Shown: positions 45,113 to 54,431 of the stretch, piece after piece | Layout of the letters: every line of letters starts with the position of its first letter | Position numbering within the stretch: the stretch's first letter is position 1 | Assembly: GCF_000739555.1 (NCBI RefSeq) | Contig: NZ_BBJN01000052.1 | Coordinates: forward strand, 1 to 64,000 | Direction of reading: 5' to 3' | Length of the DNA stretch: 64,000 bases | From: Halolamina rubra | GTDB lineage: Archaea; Halobacteriota; Halobacteria; Halobacteriales; Haloferacaceae | Translations under genes and position numbers: made by a program | Notes under the pieces: generated by a model | The model's input: the letters and a program-made list of their open reading frames with translations, nothing else | What the model was told of the DNA's origin: nothing | Databases searched by the model: none

Positions 45113-46522
45113 ATGAGCGAGGACTACCGAACCGAAGCGGACAGCCTCGGCGAAGTGCAGGTACCGGCGGACGCCTACTGGGGCGCCCAGACCCAGCGCG
45201 CGGTGGAGAACTTCCCGATCTCGGACGTCGTGTTCGGGCGGCGGTTCGTCCGCGCGCTCGGCGTCGTGAAGAAGGCGGCCGCGCAGGCCAACCGCGACCT
45301 GGGCCACCTCGACGACGACACCGCCGACGCGATCGTCGCCGCCGCCGACGAGGTGATCGCCGGCGAGCACGACGACCAGTTCCCGGTCGACGTGTTCCAG
45401 ACCGGCTCGGGCACCTCCTCGAACATGAACGCGAACGAAGTGATCGCCAACCGCGCCGCCGAGATCGCCGGCGCCGAGATCGGCGAGCGCGTCGTCCACC
45501 CCAACGACGACGTGAACTTCGGGCAGTCCTCCAACGACGTGATCCCGACCGCGATGCACGTCGCCGCGCTGGAGGCCGTCGAGAAGGACCTGGTTCCGGC
45601 GCTCGAAGCGCTCGAGGACGCGCTGGCCGCGAAGGAGGACGAGTTCGACGGCGTCGTCAAAACCGGCCGTACCCACCTGCAGGACGCCACGCCCGTCCGC
45701 CTCGGCCAGGAGTTCGGCGGCTACCGCACGCAGGTCGAGAAGGGGATCGACCGACTGGAGAGCGTCAGCCCGCGCCTCGCGGAGCTCGCGCTGGGCGGCA
45801 CCGCGGTCGGGACGGGGCTCAACACGGACCCCGAGTTCCCCGAACTCGCCGCGGAGTACATGAGCGAGGAGACCGGCCTCGAGTTCCGCGAGGCGGACGA
45901 CCACTTCGAGGCGCAGGCGGCCCACGACGCCATGAGCGAGGCCCACGGTGCGCTGCGCGTGATCGCCGGGAGCCTAAACAAGATCGCCAACGACCTGCGC
46001 CTGCTCGCCTCCGGCCCGCGCAACGGCCTCGGCGAGATCGAGCAGCCCGAGAACCAGCCCGGGAGCTCGATCATGCCCGGCAAGATCAACCCCGTCGTCG
46101 CCGAGGCGGTCAATCAGGTCCACAAGCAGGTCGTCGGCAACGACGCCGCCGTCTCCGCGGGCGCCGCGGAGGGCCAGATCGACCTGAACCTCTACAAGCC
46201 CGTCATCGCGCACAACTTCCTCGAGTCCGCGGAGCTGCTGAGCAACAGCGCGACGACGTTCGCCGAGAAGTTCGTCGCGAAACTGGAGGCCAACGAGGAA
46301 CACTGCGAGGCACAGGTCGAGCGCTCGATGGCGCTGGCGACGGCGCTCAACCCCGCGATCGGCTACGACAAGGCGTCGAAGGTCGCGAAGCAGGCGCTCG
46401 CGGAGGGGAAGTCCGTGAAGGAGGTCGCCGTGGCTGAGGGGTACCTGACCGAGGACGAGGCCGAGGACGTGCTCGACCCCGAGAAGATGACCCACCGCGG
46501 GATTCTGGGCGACGAGGAGTAA
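45113..46522 (+). CDS. fumC: fumarate hydratase class II
   Basis: TCA-cycle enzyme hydrating fumarate to malate. 469 residues, normal length. Signature GSSIMPGKINP present, plus TGSGTSSNMNANEV, HPNDDVNFGQSSNDVIPTAMH and KTGRTHLQDATPV, which together form the active site of the fumarase/aspartase family. A class II fumarase fits better than aspartase by overall pattern. ATG 45113. Confidence 0.94.
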   Translation: MSEDYRTEADSLGEVQVPADAYWGAQTQRAVENFPISDVVFGRRFVRALGVVKKAAAQANRDLGHLDDDTADAIVAAADEVIAGEHDDQFPVDVFQTGSGTSSNMNANEVIANRAAEIAGAEIGERVVHPNDDVNFGQSSNDVIPTAMHVAALEAVEKDLVPALEALEDALAAKEDEFDGVVKTGRTHLQDATPVRLGQEFGGYRTQVEKGIDRLESVSPRLAELALGGTAVGTGLNTDPEFPELAAEYMSEETGLEFREADDHFEAQAAHDAMSEAHGALRVIAGSLNKIANDLRLLASGPRNGLGEIEQPENQPGSSIMPGKINPVVAEAVNQVHKQVVGNDAAVSAGAAEGQIDLNLYKPVIAHNFLESAELLSNSATTFAEKFVAKLEANEEHCEAQVERSMALATALNPAIGYDKASKVAKQALAEGKSVKEVAVAEGYLTEDEAEDVLDPEKMTHRGILGDEE

Positions 46523-46585
46523 ACCCGACTGGGGCCCCGGCATCCACCACGAAGGTTTTTGCGCCGAGCGTGGCACCCGTCGGCC

Positions 46586-46843
46586 ATGTCCGACGCTGCC
46601 CTCCGGCGGACCGTGCGTCGATGTCTGGCGGTGCTGGTCGTCGTGGTATCGCTGCTCCCGATGATGTTCGTCGCCCGTATCCGAATGGACTACGGGCGAA
46701 CGCACTCGTTCACGAACCCCGTCCTATCGATGGGGGACGAACTGGCGCTGGGTGTACTCCTCTGTGCGCTGGCCTACCTCGTGGGGAGTTCCCTCCTGCA
46801 GTTCGTCCGTTCGAGTAGCGCCCCCGAGGAGGAAGCGGCGTAA
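46586..46843 (+). CDS. small membrane protein (85 aa)
   Basis: Two hydrophobic helices (about 13-30 and 52-72) with a basic N terminus (RRTVRRCL) and acidic tail. Preceded by a TTTTTGCG region. Unknown function. Confidence 0.6.
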   Translation: MSDAALRRTVRRCLAVLVVVVSLLPMMFVARIRMDYGRTHSFTNPVLSMGDELALGVLLCALAYLVGSSLLQFVRSSSAPEEEAA

Positions 46844-46917
46844 ACGCTGCCAGAGCGTGGCGTCGAAGCCGCCCACAACTGCGACCATTTTTACCCCCAC
46901 CGCTCCCCAATCAACGT

Positions 46918-48792
46918 ATGAGCGACGACGCCCGCGACTACGAGGAGCTCGGCCTCGTGGCCGGCCTCGAGATCCACCAACAGCTGGACACCGAGACCAA
47001 ACTCTTCTGCGAGTCGCCCACCGAACTCCGCGAGCCCGAGGAGGCGACCCACACGATCACCCGGGAGCTCCACCCCACGCGGAGCGAACTCGGCGAGCTC
47101 GACGAGGCGGCGATGGAGGAGAGCCGCGTCGACCGCACGTTCGAGTACCTCGCCTACGACACCACCTGCCTCGTGGAGGAGGACGACGAGCCGCCCGCCC
47201 GGATCGACGAGGAGGCGCTCCAGGTCGCGATGAGCATCGCCGACCTGCTCGACGCCGACGTGGTCGATCAGGCCCACGTGATGCGGAAGCTCGTCATCGA
47301 CGGCTCGAACACCTCCGGCTTCCAGCGCTCGATGCTGCTGGCCCAGAACGGCGAGATCGAGACGGGCGAGGGGAGCGTCGGCATCGTCGACGTGATGCTC
47401 GAGGAGGAGTCCGCCCAGCGCGTCGAGGAGACCGACGAAGGCGTCCGCTACTCGCTCGACCGCCTCGGCATCCCCCTCGTGGAGATCGGTACGGCGCCGG
47501 ACATCAGTACCCCCGAGCAGGCCCACGAGGCCGCCGAGCACATCGGGATGCTCCTGCGCTCGACGGGCTCCGTGAAGCGCGGGCTCGGGACGATCCGGCA
47601 GGACGTGAACGTCTCCATCGCCGACGGCGCCCGCGTCGAGATCAAGGGCGTGCAGGCGCTGGGCGACATCCGCGACATCGTCGCCAACGAGGTCGACCGC
47701 CAGGTCGAACTGCTCACGATCCGCGACGAACTCGAGAGTCGCGACGCCGCCGTCGGCGATATCGTCGACGTGAGCGGCGTGTTCGCCGACACCGACTCCG
47801 GCGTGATCGGCGGCGCGCTCGACAGCGGCGGCGAGGTGCAGGCGGTCCCGCTCTACGGGTTCGACGGGCTCGTCGGCCGGGAGATCCAGCCCGACCGCCG
47901 GCTCGGCACCGAGCTCTCGGACCACGCCAAGCGCGCCGGCGCGGGCGGCATCTTCCACACCGACGAACTGCCGGCCTACGGCGTGACAGCCGAAGAAGTC
48001 GACGCGCTCCGCGATGCCGTCGACGCCGACGAGGACGACGCGGTCGCCATCGTCGCCGCCGGCGCCGACGTGGCCGAGCAGGCGATCGAGGCCGCCGCGG
48101 ACCGGGCACGGACCGCGATCGAGGGCGTGCCCGAGGAGACCCGCGGCGCGAACGACGACGGGACCACGCGCTACCTCCGGCCGCTCCCCGGCGCGGCGCG
48201 GATGTACCCCGAGACCGACGTGCCGCCGGTGGAGCCCGACCCCAGCGAGGTCGAGACGCCGGAGCTCCTCACCGAGCGCGTGGAGCGCTACGCCGACGAA
48301 CTGGGGCTGGACGAGGGGCTCGCCGAGCAGGTCGCCTTCGGCCGCCGGATGGTGCTGTTCGAGGAGGCCGTCGAGGAAGGCGTCGACCCCACGTTCGCCG
48401 CCTCGACGCTGGAGTCGACGCTGACGGAGCTGCGCCGCGACGGCGTCGACGTGGAGAACATCCGCGACAACGCGCTGCTCGGGACGCTGCTGCTCGTCGA
48501 GGACGGCGACCTGCCGAAGGAGGGCGTCAACCCCGTGCTGACCGCGCTCGCCGAGAAGCCCGACCTCACGCCCGAGGAAGCGATGGAGGAGGCGGGCGTC
48601 GGCGGCGTGAGCGAGGAGGAGGTTCGCGAGGCGGTCCAGGAGGTCGTCGAGCGCAACGCCGAGCAGGTCGAAGAAGAGGGGATGGGCGCGTTCTCCGGCC
48701 TCATGGGCGAGGCGATGGGCGCGCTCCGCGGGCAGGCCGGCGGCGACCTCGTGAGCGAGGTGCTGCGCGAGGAAATCCAGAAGCGGGCCTGA
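46918..48792 (+). CDS. gatE: Glu-tRNA(Gln) amidotransferase subunit E
   Basis: Archaeal-specific GatDE subunit that recognises and activates misacylated Glu-tRNA(Gln) so glutamine can be formed on the tRNA. 624 residues. The GatB/E cradle domain begins GLVAGLEIHQQLDTETKLFC. SIADLLDADVVDQAHVMRKLVIDGSNTSGFQRSM and VPLVEIGTAPDIST-like segments are conserved. An AspRS-like GAD insertion lies at about 290-410, and a helical YqeY-like tail at the end. GatD is not in the window. ATG at 46918 matches family length. Confidence 0.94.
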   Translation: MSDDARDYEELGLVAGLEIHQQLDTETKLFCESPTELREPEEATHTITRELHPTRSELGELDEAAMEESRVDRTFEYLAYDTTCLVEEDDEPPARIDEEALQVAMSIADLLDADVVDQAHVMRKLVIDGSNTSGFQRSMLLAQNGEIETGEGSVGIVDVMLEEESAQRVEETDEGVRYSLDRLGIPLVEIGTAPDISTPEQAHEAAEHIGMLLRSTGSVKRGLGTIRQDVNVSIADGARVEIKGVQALGDIRDIVANEVDRQVELLTIRDELESRDAAVGDIVDVSGVFADTDSGVIGGALDSGGEVQAVPLYGFDGLVGREIQPDRRLGTELSDHAKRAGAGGIFHTDELPAYGVTAEEVDALRDAVDADEDDAVAIVAAGADVAEQAIEAAADRARTAIEGVPEETRGANDDGTTRYLRPLPGAARMYPETDVPPVEPDPSEVETPELLTERVERYADELGLDEGLAEQVAFGRRMVLFEEAVEEGVDPTFAASTLESTLTELRRDGVDVENIRDNALLGTLLLVEDGDLPKEGVNPVLTALAEKPDLTPEEAMEEAGVGGVSEEEVREAVQEVVERNAEQVEEEGMGAFSGLMGEAMGALRGQAGGDLVSEVLREEIQKRA

Positions 48793-48814
48793 GGGGTCAG
48801 GCGAGCCGTTCTCC

Positions 48815-49300
48815 CTATTCGTCGGCCAGCATCCCGACCAGCGACTCCAGCGAGTAGCTCTCCAGCGGCCGCTGGCCGTCCCGCAGCGACTTGATCACGA
48901 ACGTCGAGTCGGTGCGGTCGACCTCCTCGATGTCCTCGAAGGCGCGGATGAGCCGCTCCACATCGTCGCTGTCGGGGAGTCGGGCGACGACGACGAAGTC
49001 GGTCTCGCCCATCGTGAAGTACGCCTCCGTCACGCCCTCGACGGCGAGGAGGCGCTCGCTGAGCTGTTCGTGGGAGCCGCTGTAGTCCGCCAGCACCTCG
49101 ATGACGACGGTCACCCCGAGCCCGAGCGCGTCGAGATCGAGGTCGTACAGCTCGTTCTCGATCACGCCGTCCTCCCGGAGGTTGTTCAGCCGGTAGTGGA
49201 TCGTCGAGACGGGGATGCCCGTCTCCTCGTGCAGTCGCTCCGGGCTCCCCGTGCCGAGATCCGAGATCGCCTTCAGCAGGCGCACGTCTCGCTCGTCCAT
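48815..49300 (-). CDS. Lrp/AsnC family transcriptional regulator
   Basis: 161 residues: N-terminal HTH (MDERDVRLLKAISDLGTGSPERLHEETGIPVSTIHYRLNNLREDGVI) and a ferredoxin-like dimer/ligand domain (about 63-140, with GVTEAYFTMGETDFVVVARL). Faces the EamA transporter gene across 153 bp that contain an inverted repeat, so it probably controls that gene and itself. Ligand unknown. Confidence 0.9.
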   Translation of the reverse strand: MDERDVRLLKAISDLGTGSPERLHEETGIPVSTIHYRLNNLREDGVIENELYDLDLDALGLGVTVVIEVLADYSGSHEQLSERLLAVEGVTEAYFTMGETDFVVVARLPDSDDVERLIRAFEDIEEVDRTDSTFVIKSLRDGQRPLESYSLESLVGMLADE

Positions 49301-49361
49301 GGATCACTGTTCGGGACCGTTAGCCAAAGGGATTGCGGTGAACTGAGCTCTATCACCAACT

Positions 49362-49428
49362 GAAAACTAATTTTCCGAACTGCCTTCGAAAAAAAAACGG
49401 CGTACCGGGGGAGACAAGCATAAGTACG
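49362..49428 (+). promoter_or_regulatory. lrp-eamA divergent regulatory region
   Basis: Inverted repeat GAAAA-CTAA-TTTTC (49362-49375), a run of nine A (about 49389-49397), and a TATA-like GCATAAGTAC (49419-49428) 26-35 nt before the transporter ATG. The inverted repeat is a candidate Lrp site. Confidence 0.4.
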
Positions 49429-49453
49429 CCTCTCGATTCGGTTCAAACACGAA

Positions 49454-50431
49454 ATGAGTACGATTCGCTGGAGTCGCGGCCAACTTCTGGCCGCAATGTT
49501 GTTCGTCGTTCTCGCGTGGGCGTGGGGCGGCGCGTTCGTCGCGATCGAGATGGGGCTGAGTTCGGTGCCGCCGCTGTGGTTCGCGGGGCTGCGCTACCTC
49601 CTCGCGGGGGCGGTCATCTCGGCCGTCGCGGCGGCGACCGGTCGGTTCCGGCCGCGCAGCCGGACGGAGTGGCTCTCGGTCGGCGTCGTCGGCGCGTTCC
49701 TCGTGGCCGGCTACCCCGCGCTGCTGTACCTCGGCACCGCCAGCATCTCGGGGTCGATCTCGTCGGTGATCGTCAGCCTCAACCCCGTGCTGACGACCGT
49801 CGCCGCCGGCGCGCTGCTCGCCGACGAGTCGCCGGATCTCGTCGACGGGCTCGGGCTGCTGTTCGGGCTCGCGGGCGTGTTCGTCATCGCGGACCCGGCC
49901 GGCGGCGACGTTCCTCTCGACGGCGTCGCGCTGGTGTTCGTCGGCGTCGCGCTGTTCGCCGCGGGCTCGGTCGGCCTCCGGGCGCTCGACTCGGGGCTCC
50001 CCGCCGCGTCCCTCCAGGGCTGGGCGATGCTGTTCGGCTCGACGATCCTGATCGCCGGCGCCGTCGTCCGCGGCGAGGCGTTCCCGGCCGGCGTCGCCAG
50101 CGGCGCGTCCGCGCTCCCGTTCCTCTACCTGGTGTTCGGCGCGGGCGTCGTCGGCTACCTGACGTACTTCGAACTGCTCTCCCGGATCGGCCCGGTCCGG
50201 GTGAACCTCGTCGCCTACCTCGAGCCGGTGACGGCGGCGATGGCGGCGTGGGCCGTCCTCGGCCGCGCGCCGACGGCGACGACCGCGACGGGGTTCCTGC
50301 TCGTCGCCGCCGGGTTCGCGCTGGCGACCGTCGACGACCCGCTGACGAAGCTGGGCGTCGGCGACACCGAGGAAGTCGTCCACAGCGACCTCTCGGAGAG
50401 CGGGAGCGTCGAGGTCCACTACGCGGACTGA
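49454..50431 (+). CDS. EamA/DMT family transporter
   Basis: 325 residues with ten predicted helices in two EamA repeats (first WAWGGAFVAIEMGLSSVPPLWFAGLRYLLAG; second GAGVVGYLTYFELLSRIGPVRVNLVAYLEPV). Acidic cytoplasmic tail ends SVEVHYAD. Probable metabolite or amino-acid exporter; the substrate is unknown. Divergent from the Lrp gene. Confidence 0.9.
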   Translation: MSTIRWSRGQLLAAMLFVVLAWAWGGAFVAIEMGLSSVPPLWFAGLRYLLAGAVISAVAAATGRFRPRSRTEWLSVGVVGAFLVAGYPALLYLGTASISGSISSVIVSLNPVLTTVAAGALLADESPDLVDGLGLLFGLAGVFVIADPAGGDVPLDGVALVFVGVALFAAGSVGLRALDSGLPAASLQGWAMLFGSTILIAGAVVRGEAFPAGVASGASALPFLYLVFGAGVVGYLTYFELLSRIGPVRVNLVAYLEPVTAAMAAWAVLGRAPTATTATGFLLVAAGFALATVDDPLTKLGVGDTEEVVHSDLSESGSVEVHYAD

Positions 50432-50474
50432 CCGACGCCGGAACAGCCAACACGACGCCGGGCGAACGACGGCC

Positions 50475-50909
50475 GTGACCATCTACTTCGAAGACGTCTC
50501 CGTCGGCGACACCGACGAGTTCGGCACGTACGACGTGACCGAAGCGGAGATCCTGGAGTTCGCCGGCAACTACGACCCGCAGCCGTTCCACACGGACCCG
50601 GAGGCCGCCGCCGAGACGATCTACGGCGGGCTCATCGCCTCCGGCTGGCACACCTGCGCGATGACGATGCGACTGCTCGTCGACGGCCACTTCGACGACA
50701 GCGCGGCGATGGGCGCGCGCGGCGTCGAGGAACTGCGGTTCCCACGGCCGGTTCGCCCGGGCGACTCGCTCCGGGTCCGGACCGAAGTGCTCGAGAAATC
50801 GGCCGACAGTCCGGACCGAGGCACCGTTCGAGTTCGTTCGGAGACGGTGACCGACGACGACGAGCTGGTGCTCTCGATGATCAGCGAGGTGATGTACGCG
50901 CGACGGTAG
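50475..50909 (+). CDS. MaoC family (R)-hydratase-like protein
   Basis: 144-residue hot-dog fold protein. The hydratase 2 motif is visible: FAGNYDPQPFHTDPEAAAETIYGGLIASGWHT supplies the catalytic Asp and His. Acts on enoyl-thioesters in the known family; pathway here is unclear. GTG start at 50475. Confidence 0.88.
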   Translation: MTIYFEDVSVGDTDEFGTYDVTEAEILEFAGNYDPQPFHTDPEAAAETIYGGLIASGWHTCAMTMRLLVDGHFDDSAAMGARGVEELRFPRPVRPGDSLRVRTEVLEKSADSPDRGTVRVRSETVTDDDELVLSMISEVMYARR

Positions 50910-50934
50910 TTTCGGGCGGAGCCGTCGGGCGGAC

Positions 50935-51786
50935 TCAGCGCCGCAGCGTGTCCTCCTCGTCGAGCTCGTCGAGCAGCTCCCGGCGCTCGTCGAGCTGGTC
51001 GGTCGCTCGGCGGAGCACGCCGAGCAGCGTCGTGATTTCGCGGTCGGTCGGGTTCGCCCGGCCGACGAGCCGGCGGAACATCCGCTCGGTCTTCTCGTGT
51101 TTGTGCTCGCGGTGGCCCATCGCGGTCAGGAACTCGTCCCAGTACTCGTGGAATCGCTCGACTTGCTCCGGGTCGGCGCGGTGGGGCTCGGTGTCGGGCA
51201 GCTGGGTCCCCTCGAGGGTGAGCTTCCGGAGCTCGTACAGCGTCACGGTCGCCGCCTGCCCGAGGTTCATCACGGGGTAGTCGGGGTCGGCGGGGATCGA
51301 GGCGACCTGATCCAGCCGGCTCAGCTCCTCGTTCGAGAGCCCCTTGTCCTCGCGGCCGAACACGAGCGCCACCGGCTTATCGACGCCGGCGAGCTCCTCG
51401 ACGAGGCTTTCGGGCGTGCTGTAGGGGAACCGGACGTGCTTGCGGCTGTCCTCGCCCGTGATGGCGGTGAAGCCGACGGTGTGGTAGCGCTCACAGAGCT
51501 CGTCGAACGTGATCTCCTCGGCGCCGGGGAGCACGTCCTCGCGGGCGTGGCCCGCGAACCCGTACGCCTCGCCGTCGGGCTCGATCGCGGGCGGATCGAT
51601 CAGCAGCAGCTCCGAGAGGCCGAAGTTCTTCATCGCCCGCGCGATGGTGCCGACGTTGCCCGGGGTCCCGGCGTCGACGACGCAGACCGAGATCTCCGGG
51701 GTGGCGTCGGCGACCTCGGCGGTGTCGTCGTCGACGGCGTCGTTCCCGTCGGCACCCTCGGCGTCGGCTTGTCGCTCCTCGCTCAT
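50935..51786 (-). CDS. TrmJ-type RNA 2'-O-methyltransferase (SPOUT)
   Basis: 283 residues. After an acidic N-terminal extension of about 30 residues comes the SpoU/SPOUT domain: [48 protein letters not shown] and [23 protein letters not shown], forming the SAM-binding trefoil knot. The helical C-terminal domain matches TrmJ, which methylates position 32 of tRNA. Its ATG overlaps the stop of the upstream gene (ATGA). Confidence 0.88.
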   Translation of the reverse strand: MSEERQADAEGADGNDAVDDDTAEVADATPEISVCVVDAGTPGNVGTIARAMKNFGLSELLLIDPPAIEPDGEAYGFAGHAREDVLPGAEEITFDELCERYHTVGFTAITGEDSRKHVRFPYSTPESLVEELAGVDKPVALVFGREDKGLSNEELSRLDQVASIPADPDYPVMNLGQAATVTLYELRKLTLEGTQLPDTEPHRADPEQVERFHEYWDEFLTAMGHREHKHEKTERMFRRLVGRANPTDREITTLLGVLRRATDQLDERRELLDELDEEDTLRR

Positions 51787-52358
51787 TCGCCGCTGGGGTA
51801 CTCGGTGTCGAGGTCGAGGTCGGCCACGTCGAGCTCGTCGTCCTCGCCCTCGCTCTCGGCCGCGCGGAGGTCGTAGCGCTTCTCCTCGAAGTCGACGGCC
51901 TGCTCGAGGCGGCGCTGGGCCTCCTCGGGCGTCGGGAGGTTCGGCAGTTCGCTCGGCGCCTCCTCGACGTGCTCGTCGGGGCCGTACCCCTCGGGCGCGC
52001 GGTTGTCGGCGACGAACCACTCGTGGAACTCGTCGCGGAACTGCTCCTCGCCGGCGAGCTCGCTGCCGCCCTCCTCGCGGAACCAGTAGAGGAAGTCGGG
52101 CTCGTGGTCGTCACAGAGCAGCACCTCGTCGCCGGGTTCGCCGTAGACGATGGCCGCGGGGTTGGCGCGTTTCTTCTCCGCCTCGCCGTACTCGAGGTAG
52201 CAGGCGTCGCAGGGCTGGTCCATCAGCAGGCCCAGCCGCAGCAGCCGGTTCCGGGCGTCGTCGGGCATCTCGTCCAGCGGCGCCCACTCCCCGTCCTCGG
52301 TGAACACCTCGTCCTCGTCGAACCGCCACCCGCGAAGGCCGACGCTCACTTTCGCCAT
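51783..52358 (-). CDS. haloarchaeal conserved protein, unknown
   Basis: 191 residues, highly acidic. N-terminal [19 protein letters not shown], a [10 protein letters not shown] ... [15 protein letters not shown] segment that could bind zinc (Cys, Cys, Cys, His), then an acidic tail. Overlaps trmJ-type gene by four bases and is therefore co-translated. Possible role in tRNA modification by association only. Confidence 0.72.
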   Translation of the reverse strand: MAKVSVGLRGWRFDEDEVFTEDGEWAPLDEMPDDARNRLLRLGLLMDQPCDACYLEYGEAEKKRANPAAIVYGEPGDEVLLCDDHEPDFLYWFREEGGSELAGEEQFRDEFHEWFVADNRAPEGYGPDEHVEEAPSELPNLPTPEEAQRRLEQAVDFEEKRYDLRAAESEGEDDELDVADLDLDTEYPSGE

Positions 52359-52431
52359 TACCGGAGGTTCCCGCTACGCGGGCAAAAAGGGCGCGTTCCC
52401 GGGGCGCCAGGATCGCTCCCGGCGACGGCCG

Positions 52432-52815
52432 TCACTCGTTTACTCGTTCCCGGAGGTCGTCGAGTTCGGCCTGCAGGGTATCGATCGCCTCGATGCTGTC
52501 CTGGCGGGCCTCCTCCCCCATCTGTTCGACCCGCTCCCGGAGCGTCGCGACCGTGTCTTCGAGGTCGTCGAGGGCGTCGTTCGCCTCCTGACGGACCTCC
52601 TCGCCCGACTCCTGCGAGTCGGCGACGGCGGCGTCGAGTTGCTCCTCGGTCTGGGACCGTATCGTCTCCAGTCGGTCGTCGAGTTCCTCCAGCGACTCCT
52701 CGACGGTGGTCCGGAGCTCCTCGCTGAGCTGGTGAGAGGCGTCGATGGCTTCGTTGATCTCCTCGCGGACACGGTCGATTCCTCGGTCGAGTCGTTCGAA
52801 CACGTCGGTGCTCAT
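52432..52815 (-). CDS. coiled-coil protein
   Basis: 127 residues, almost entirely heptad-patterned coiled coil (FERLDRGIDRVREEINEAID through LQAELDDLRERVNE), rich in Glu/Asp/Gln with no membrane segment or catalytic motif. Upstream on the minus strand are TTAATG-like promoter sequences near 52845. Structural or scaffold role possible. Confidence 0.65.
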   Translation of the reverse strand: MSTDVFERLDRGIDRVREEINEAIDASHQLSEELRTTVEESLEELDDRLETIRSQTEEQLDAAVADSQESGEEVRQEANDALDDLEDTVATLRERVEQMGEEARQDSIEAIDTLQAELDDLRERVNE

Positions 52816-52983
52816 AGCGTCTGAATATTCGTTCAAACACGACATTAACGTTGTGCAACATATCACCGACTGGGAAATGCAGGTGGTCACTGTTCGGAGC
52901 GGGACGGACGGCGTTCTGCACTGCCGGAACGTCGTTCGATCCGCCGCGACGCTCTCGGGTTCTCACGTTCGAAAGACGAGAAG

Positions 52984-53005
52984 CGGGCCGGAAGGGGATT
53001 TGAAC
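52984..53005 (-). repeat. imperfect copy of the tRNA-Lys 3' end (older att remnant?)
   Basis: GGGCCGGAAGGGGATTTGAACC differs from the 3' end of tRNA-Lys by one extra G, then diverges. It lies 97 bp left of the exact att copy and in the same orientation. The 379 bp from 52816 to 53194 otherwise hold the coiled-coil gene's promoter region, the att copy at 53081 and a small hairpin (53122-53136), but no gene. Confidence 0.5.
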
Positions 53006-53080
53006 CACGGTCACTCCGCTTCGCTCCGTTCCCTGGTTCAGAATCCCTTCGTGGCGTTTTCACTGCTCACTTCGTTCGCA

Positions 53081-53114
53081 GGAAAACGGGCCGGAAGGGA
53101 TTTGAACCCTCGAC
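53081..53114. repeat. att direct repeat, distal copy (34 bp)
   Basis: Identical over 34 bases to 58567-58600. It contains the last 27 or so bases of tRNA-Lys plus seven flanking bases. Bases on either side differ between the two copies. This is the displaced tRNA fragment left at the far end of the integrated element, next to the integrase gene. Confidence 0.85.
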
Positions 53115-53121
53115 GCCCTCC

Positions 53122-53136
53122 GGCGCTTTCAGCGCC
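53122..53136. repeat. hairpin next to att
   Basis: Perfect inverted repeat GGCGCT-TTC-AGCGCC between the att copy and the integrase start. It could be an integrase arm-site or terminator; undetermined. Confidence 0.4.
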
Positions 53137-53194
53137 TACGGGCAGGAGGATTACCGGGGTATCGCTGTTGGTGTGCTGAGCGCGAGGCCCACTA

Positions 53195-54217
53195 ATGACG
53201 ACCGAACTCCAACCCATCGAACCGCAGGAAGCGAAGGAATGGTACCTCGAAAACCGTCGCGGCGAATTGGCTGACGCCACCTACAAAGCCCACAAGTATC
53301 GGCTCTCTCCCTTCGTTGAGTGGTGCAATACCGAAGGAGACGTCACGAATATGAACGACCTCAGCGGTCGGCACTTCCACCGGTACAAGAAGTGGCGTCG
53401 GGAGAAAGGCGACTGCAACAAGGTCACGATGGCGACACAACTGAGTACGCTCAAGGTCTTCATCGACTTCTGCGAGGGAATCGACGCGGTTCGACCCAAT
53501 CTGTCGGACTACATCGACCCGCCGACGATGAAGAACAAGGAGGACGTGAACGACGATTACGTTGACTCCGAAACTGCACAGGCAATCATCGAGTATCAAC
53601 GGAACTTCAACTACTCTCAGCGGGAACACGTCATCTTCGAGCTACTGTGGCACACGGGGATGCGAAACGGCGCACTCCGCACTATCGACCTTGATGACTT
53701 CGACAACAACGAACGCACGCTTGAAGTCCATCACCGACCGGACGAAGACACTCCGTTGAAGAACGGGAAAGAAGGCGAGCGTGTCGTCTCTCTCAAGCCA
53801 AAGGTCAACCAAATCGTGCAGGACTACATCGACCATCATCGGTTTGCCAAGACTGACGAATTCGGTCGTGAACCACTCCTAACAACCCGTCAGGGACGTA
53901 TCTCGAAGACCTCTATTCGAAGTAACTGCTACCGCACTACCCGCCCGTGTGATTACGGCCTTGATTGTCCACATGACCGCGACCCTGAGGAATGTGATGC
54001 CGCAAATTCCTACCACGCGGCGTCGAAGTGTCCATCCTCTCACGCGTCGCACTCCCTGCGAAAAGGTGCGATTACCTACGCCCGCCGTAGTGAAGTCCCG
54101 ATTGAGGCTGTCTCTGAACGGATGGACGTGAGTGCAGATGTGCTGAAGAAGCACTACGACAAACGGACGAAGGAACAGGAAATGAAGAATCGCCGAGGGT
54201 ACTTCGACAACATCTAA
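53195..54217 (+). CDS. tyrosine recombinase / integrase
   Basis: 340 residues. N-terminal SAM-like DNA-binding domain (about 10-110), then the catalytic domain: Arg157 in HTGMRNGALR, His286-x-x-Arg289 in HSLRKGAITYAR, and Tyr321 in LKKHYDKRT. Lys near 194 (NGKEGERVV) may complete the site. Between about 252 and 283 there is a Cys/His-rich insertion (Cys252, Cys258, His260, Cys267, Cys279, His283) that could bind zinc. Located 80 bp from the att copy, it presumably catalyses insertion of this element into tRNA-Lys. The ATG at 53195 is the only reasonable start. Confidence 0.92.
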   Translation: MTTELQPIEPQEAKEWYLENRRGELADATYKAHKYRLSPFVEWCNTEGDVTNMNDLSGRHFHRYKKWRREKGDCNKVTMATQLSTLKVFIDFCEGIDAVRPNLSDYIDPPTMKNKEDVNDDYVDSETAQAIIEYQRNFNYSQREHVIFELLWHTGMRNGALRTIDLDDFDNNERTLEVHHRPDEDTPLKNGKEGERVVSLKPKVNQIVQDYIDHHRFAKTDEFGREPLLTTRQGRISKTSIRSNCYRTTRPCDYGLDCPHDRDPEECDAANSYHAASKCPSSHASHSLRKGAITYARRSEVPIEAVSERMDVSADVLKKHYDKRTKEQEMKNRRGYFDNI

Positions 54218-54253
54218 CGCCGAGGACAAACGCATAGAGCGGGAGTCCACCTC

Positions 54254-54335
54254 CTCGATGCTGTGAACCTTTTCGGAATTCTCCCTATTGGATACTATAG
54301 CCACCCTTCCGAAAGAAGCGGAACAACACATCGAG
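54254..54335. repeat. element inverted-repeat module A
   Basis: Symmetric structure: 14-bp motif on the minus strand (54254-54267), TTTTCGGAA (54270-54278), a 28-nt spacer with ACTATA at spacer positions 16-21, TTCCGAAA (54307-54314), and a 14-bp motif copy on the plus strand (54322-54335). Same arms and spacer length as module B. Confidence 0.75.
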
Positions 54336-54431
54336 GGGCTGAGAACCAACCACCTTGTAGAGTTCCTTCGACTTGCCGCGTTGATCTCTACTGATGAGTG
54401 TTAGTTTCGGAGGGAGCGTGACGGAATAGGC

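Noticed and set aside
49389-49397. Poly-A run as a terminator for the Lrp gene
   Set aside because: It lies upstream of that gene's start; as poly-T on the minus strand it would precede, not follow, the gene.
53081-53130. A second tRNA gene at the left end of the element
   Set aside because: Only the acceptor 3' half and T-arm are present; no anticodon arm or 5' half.
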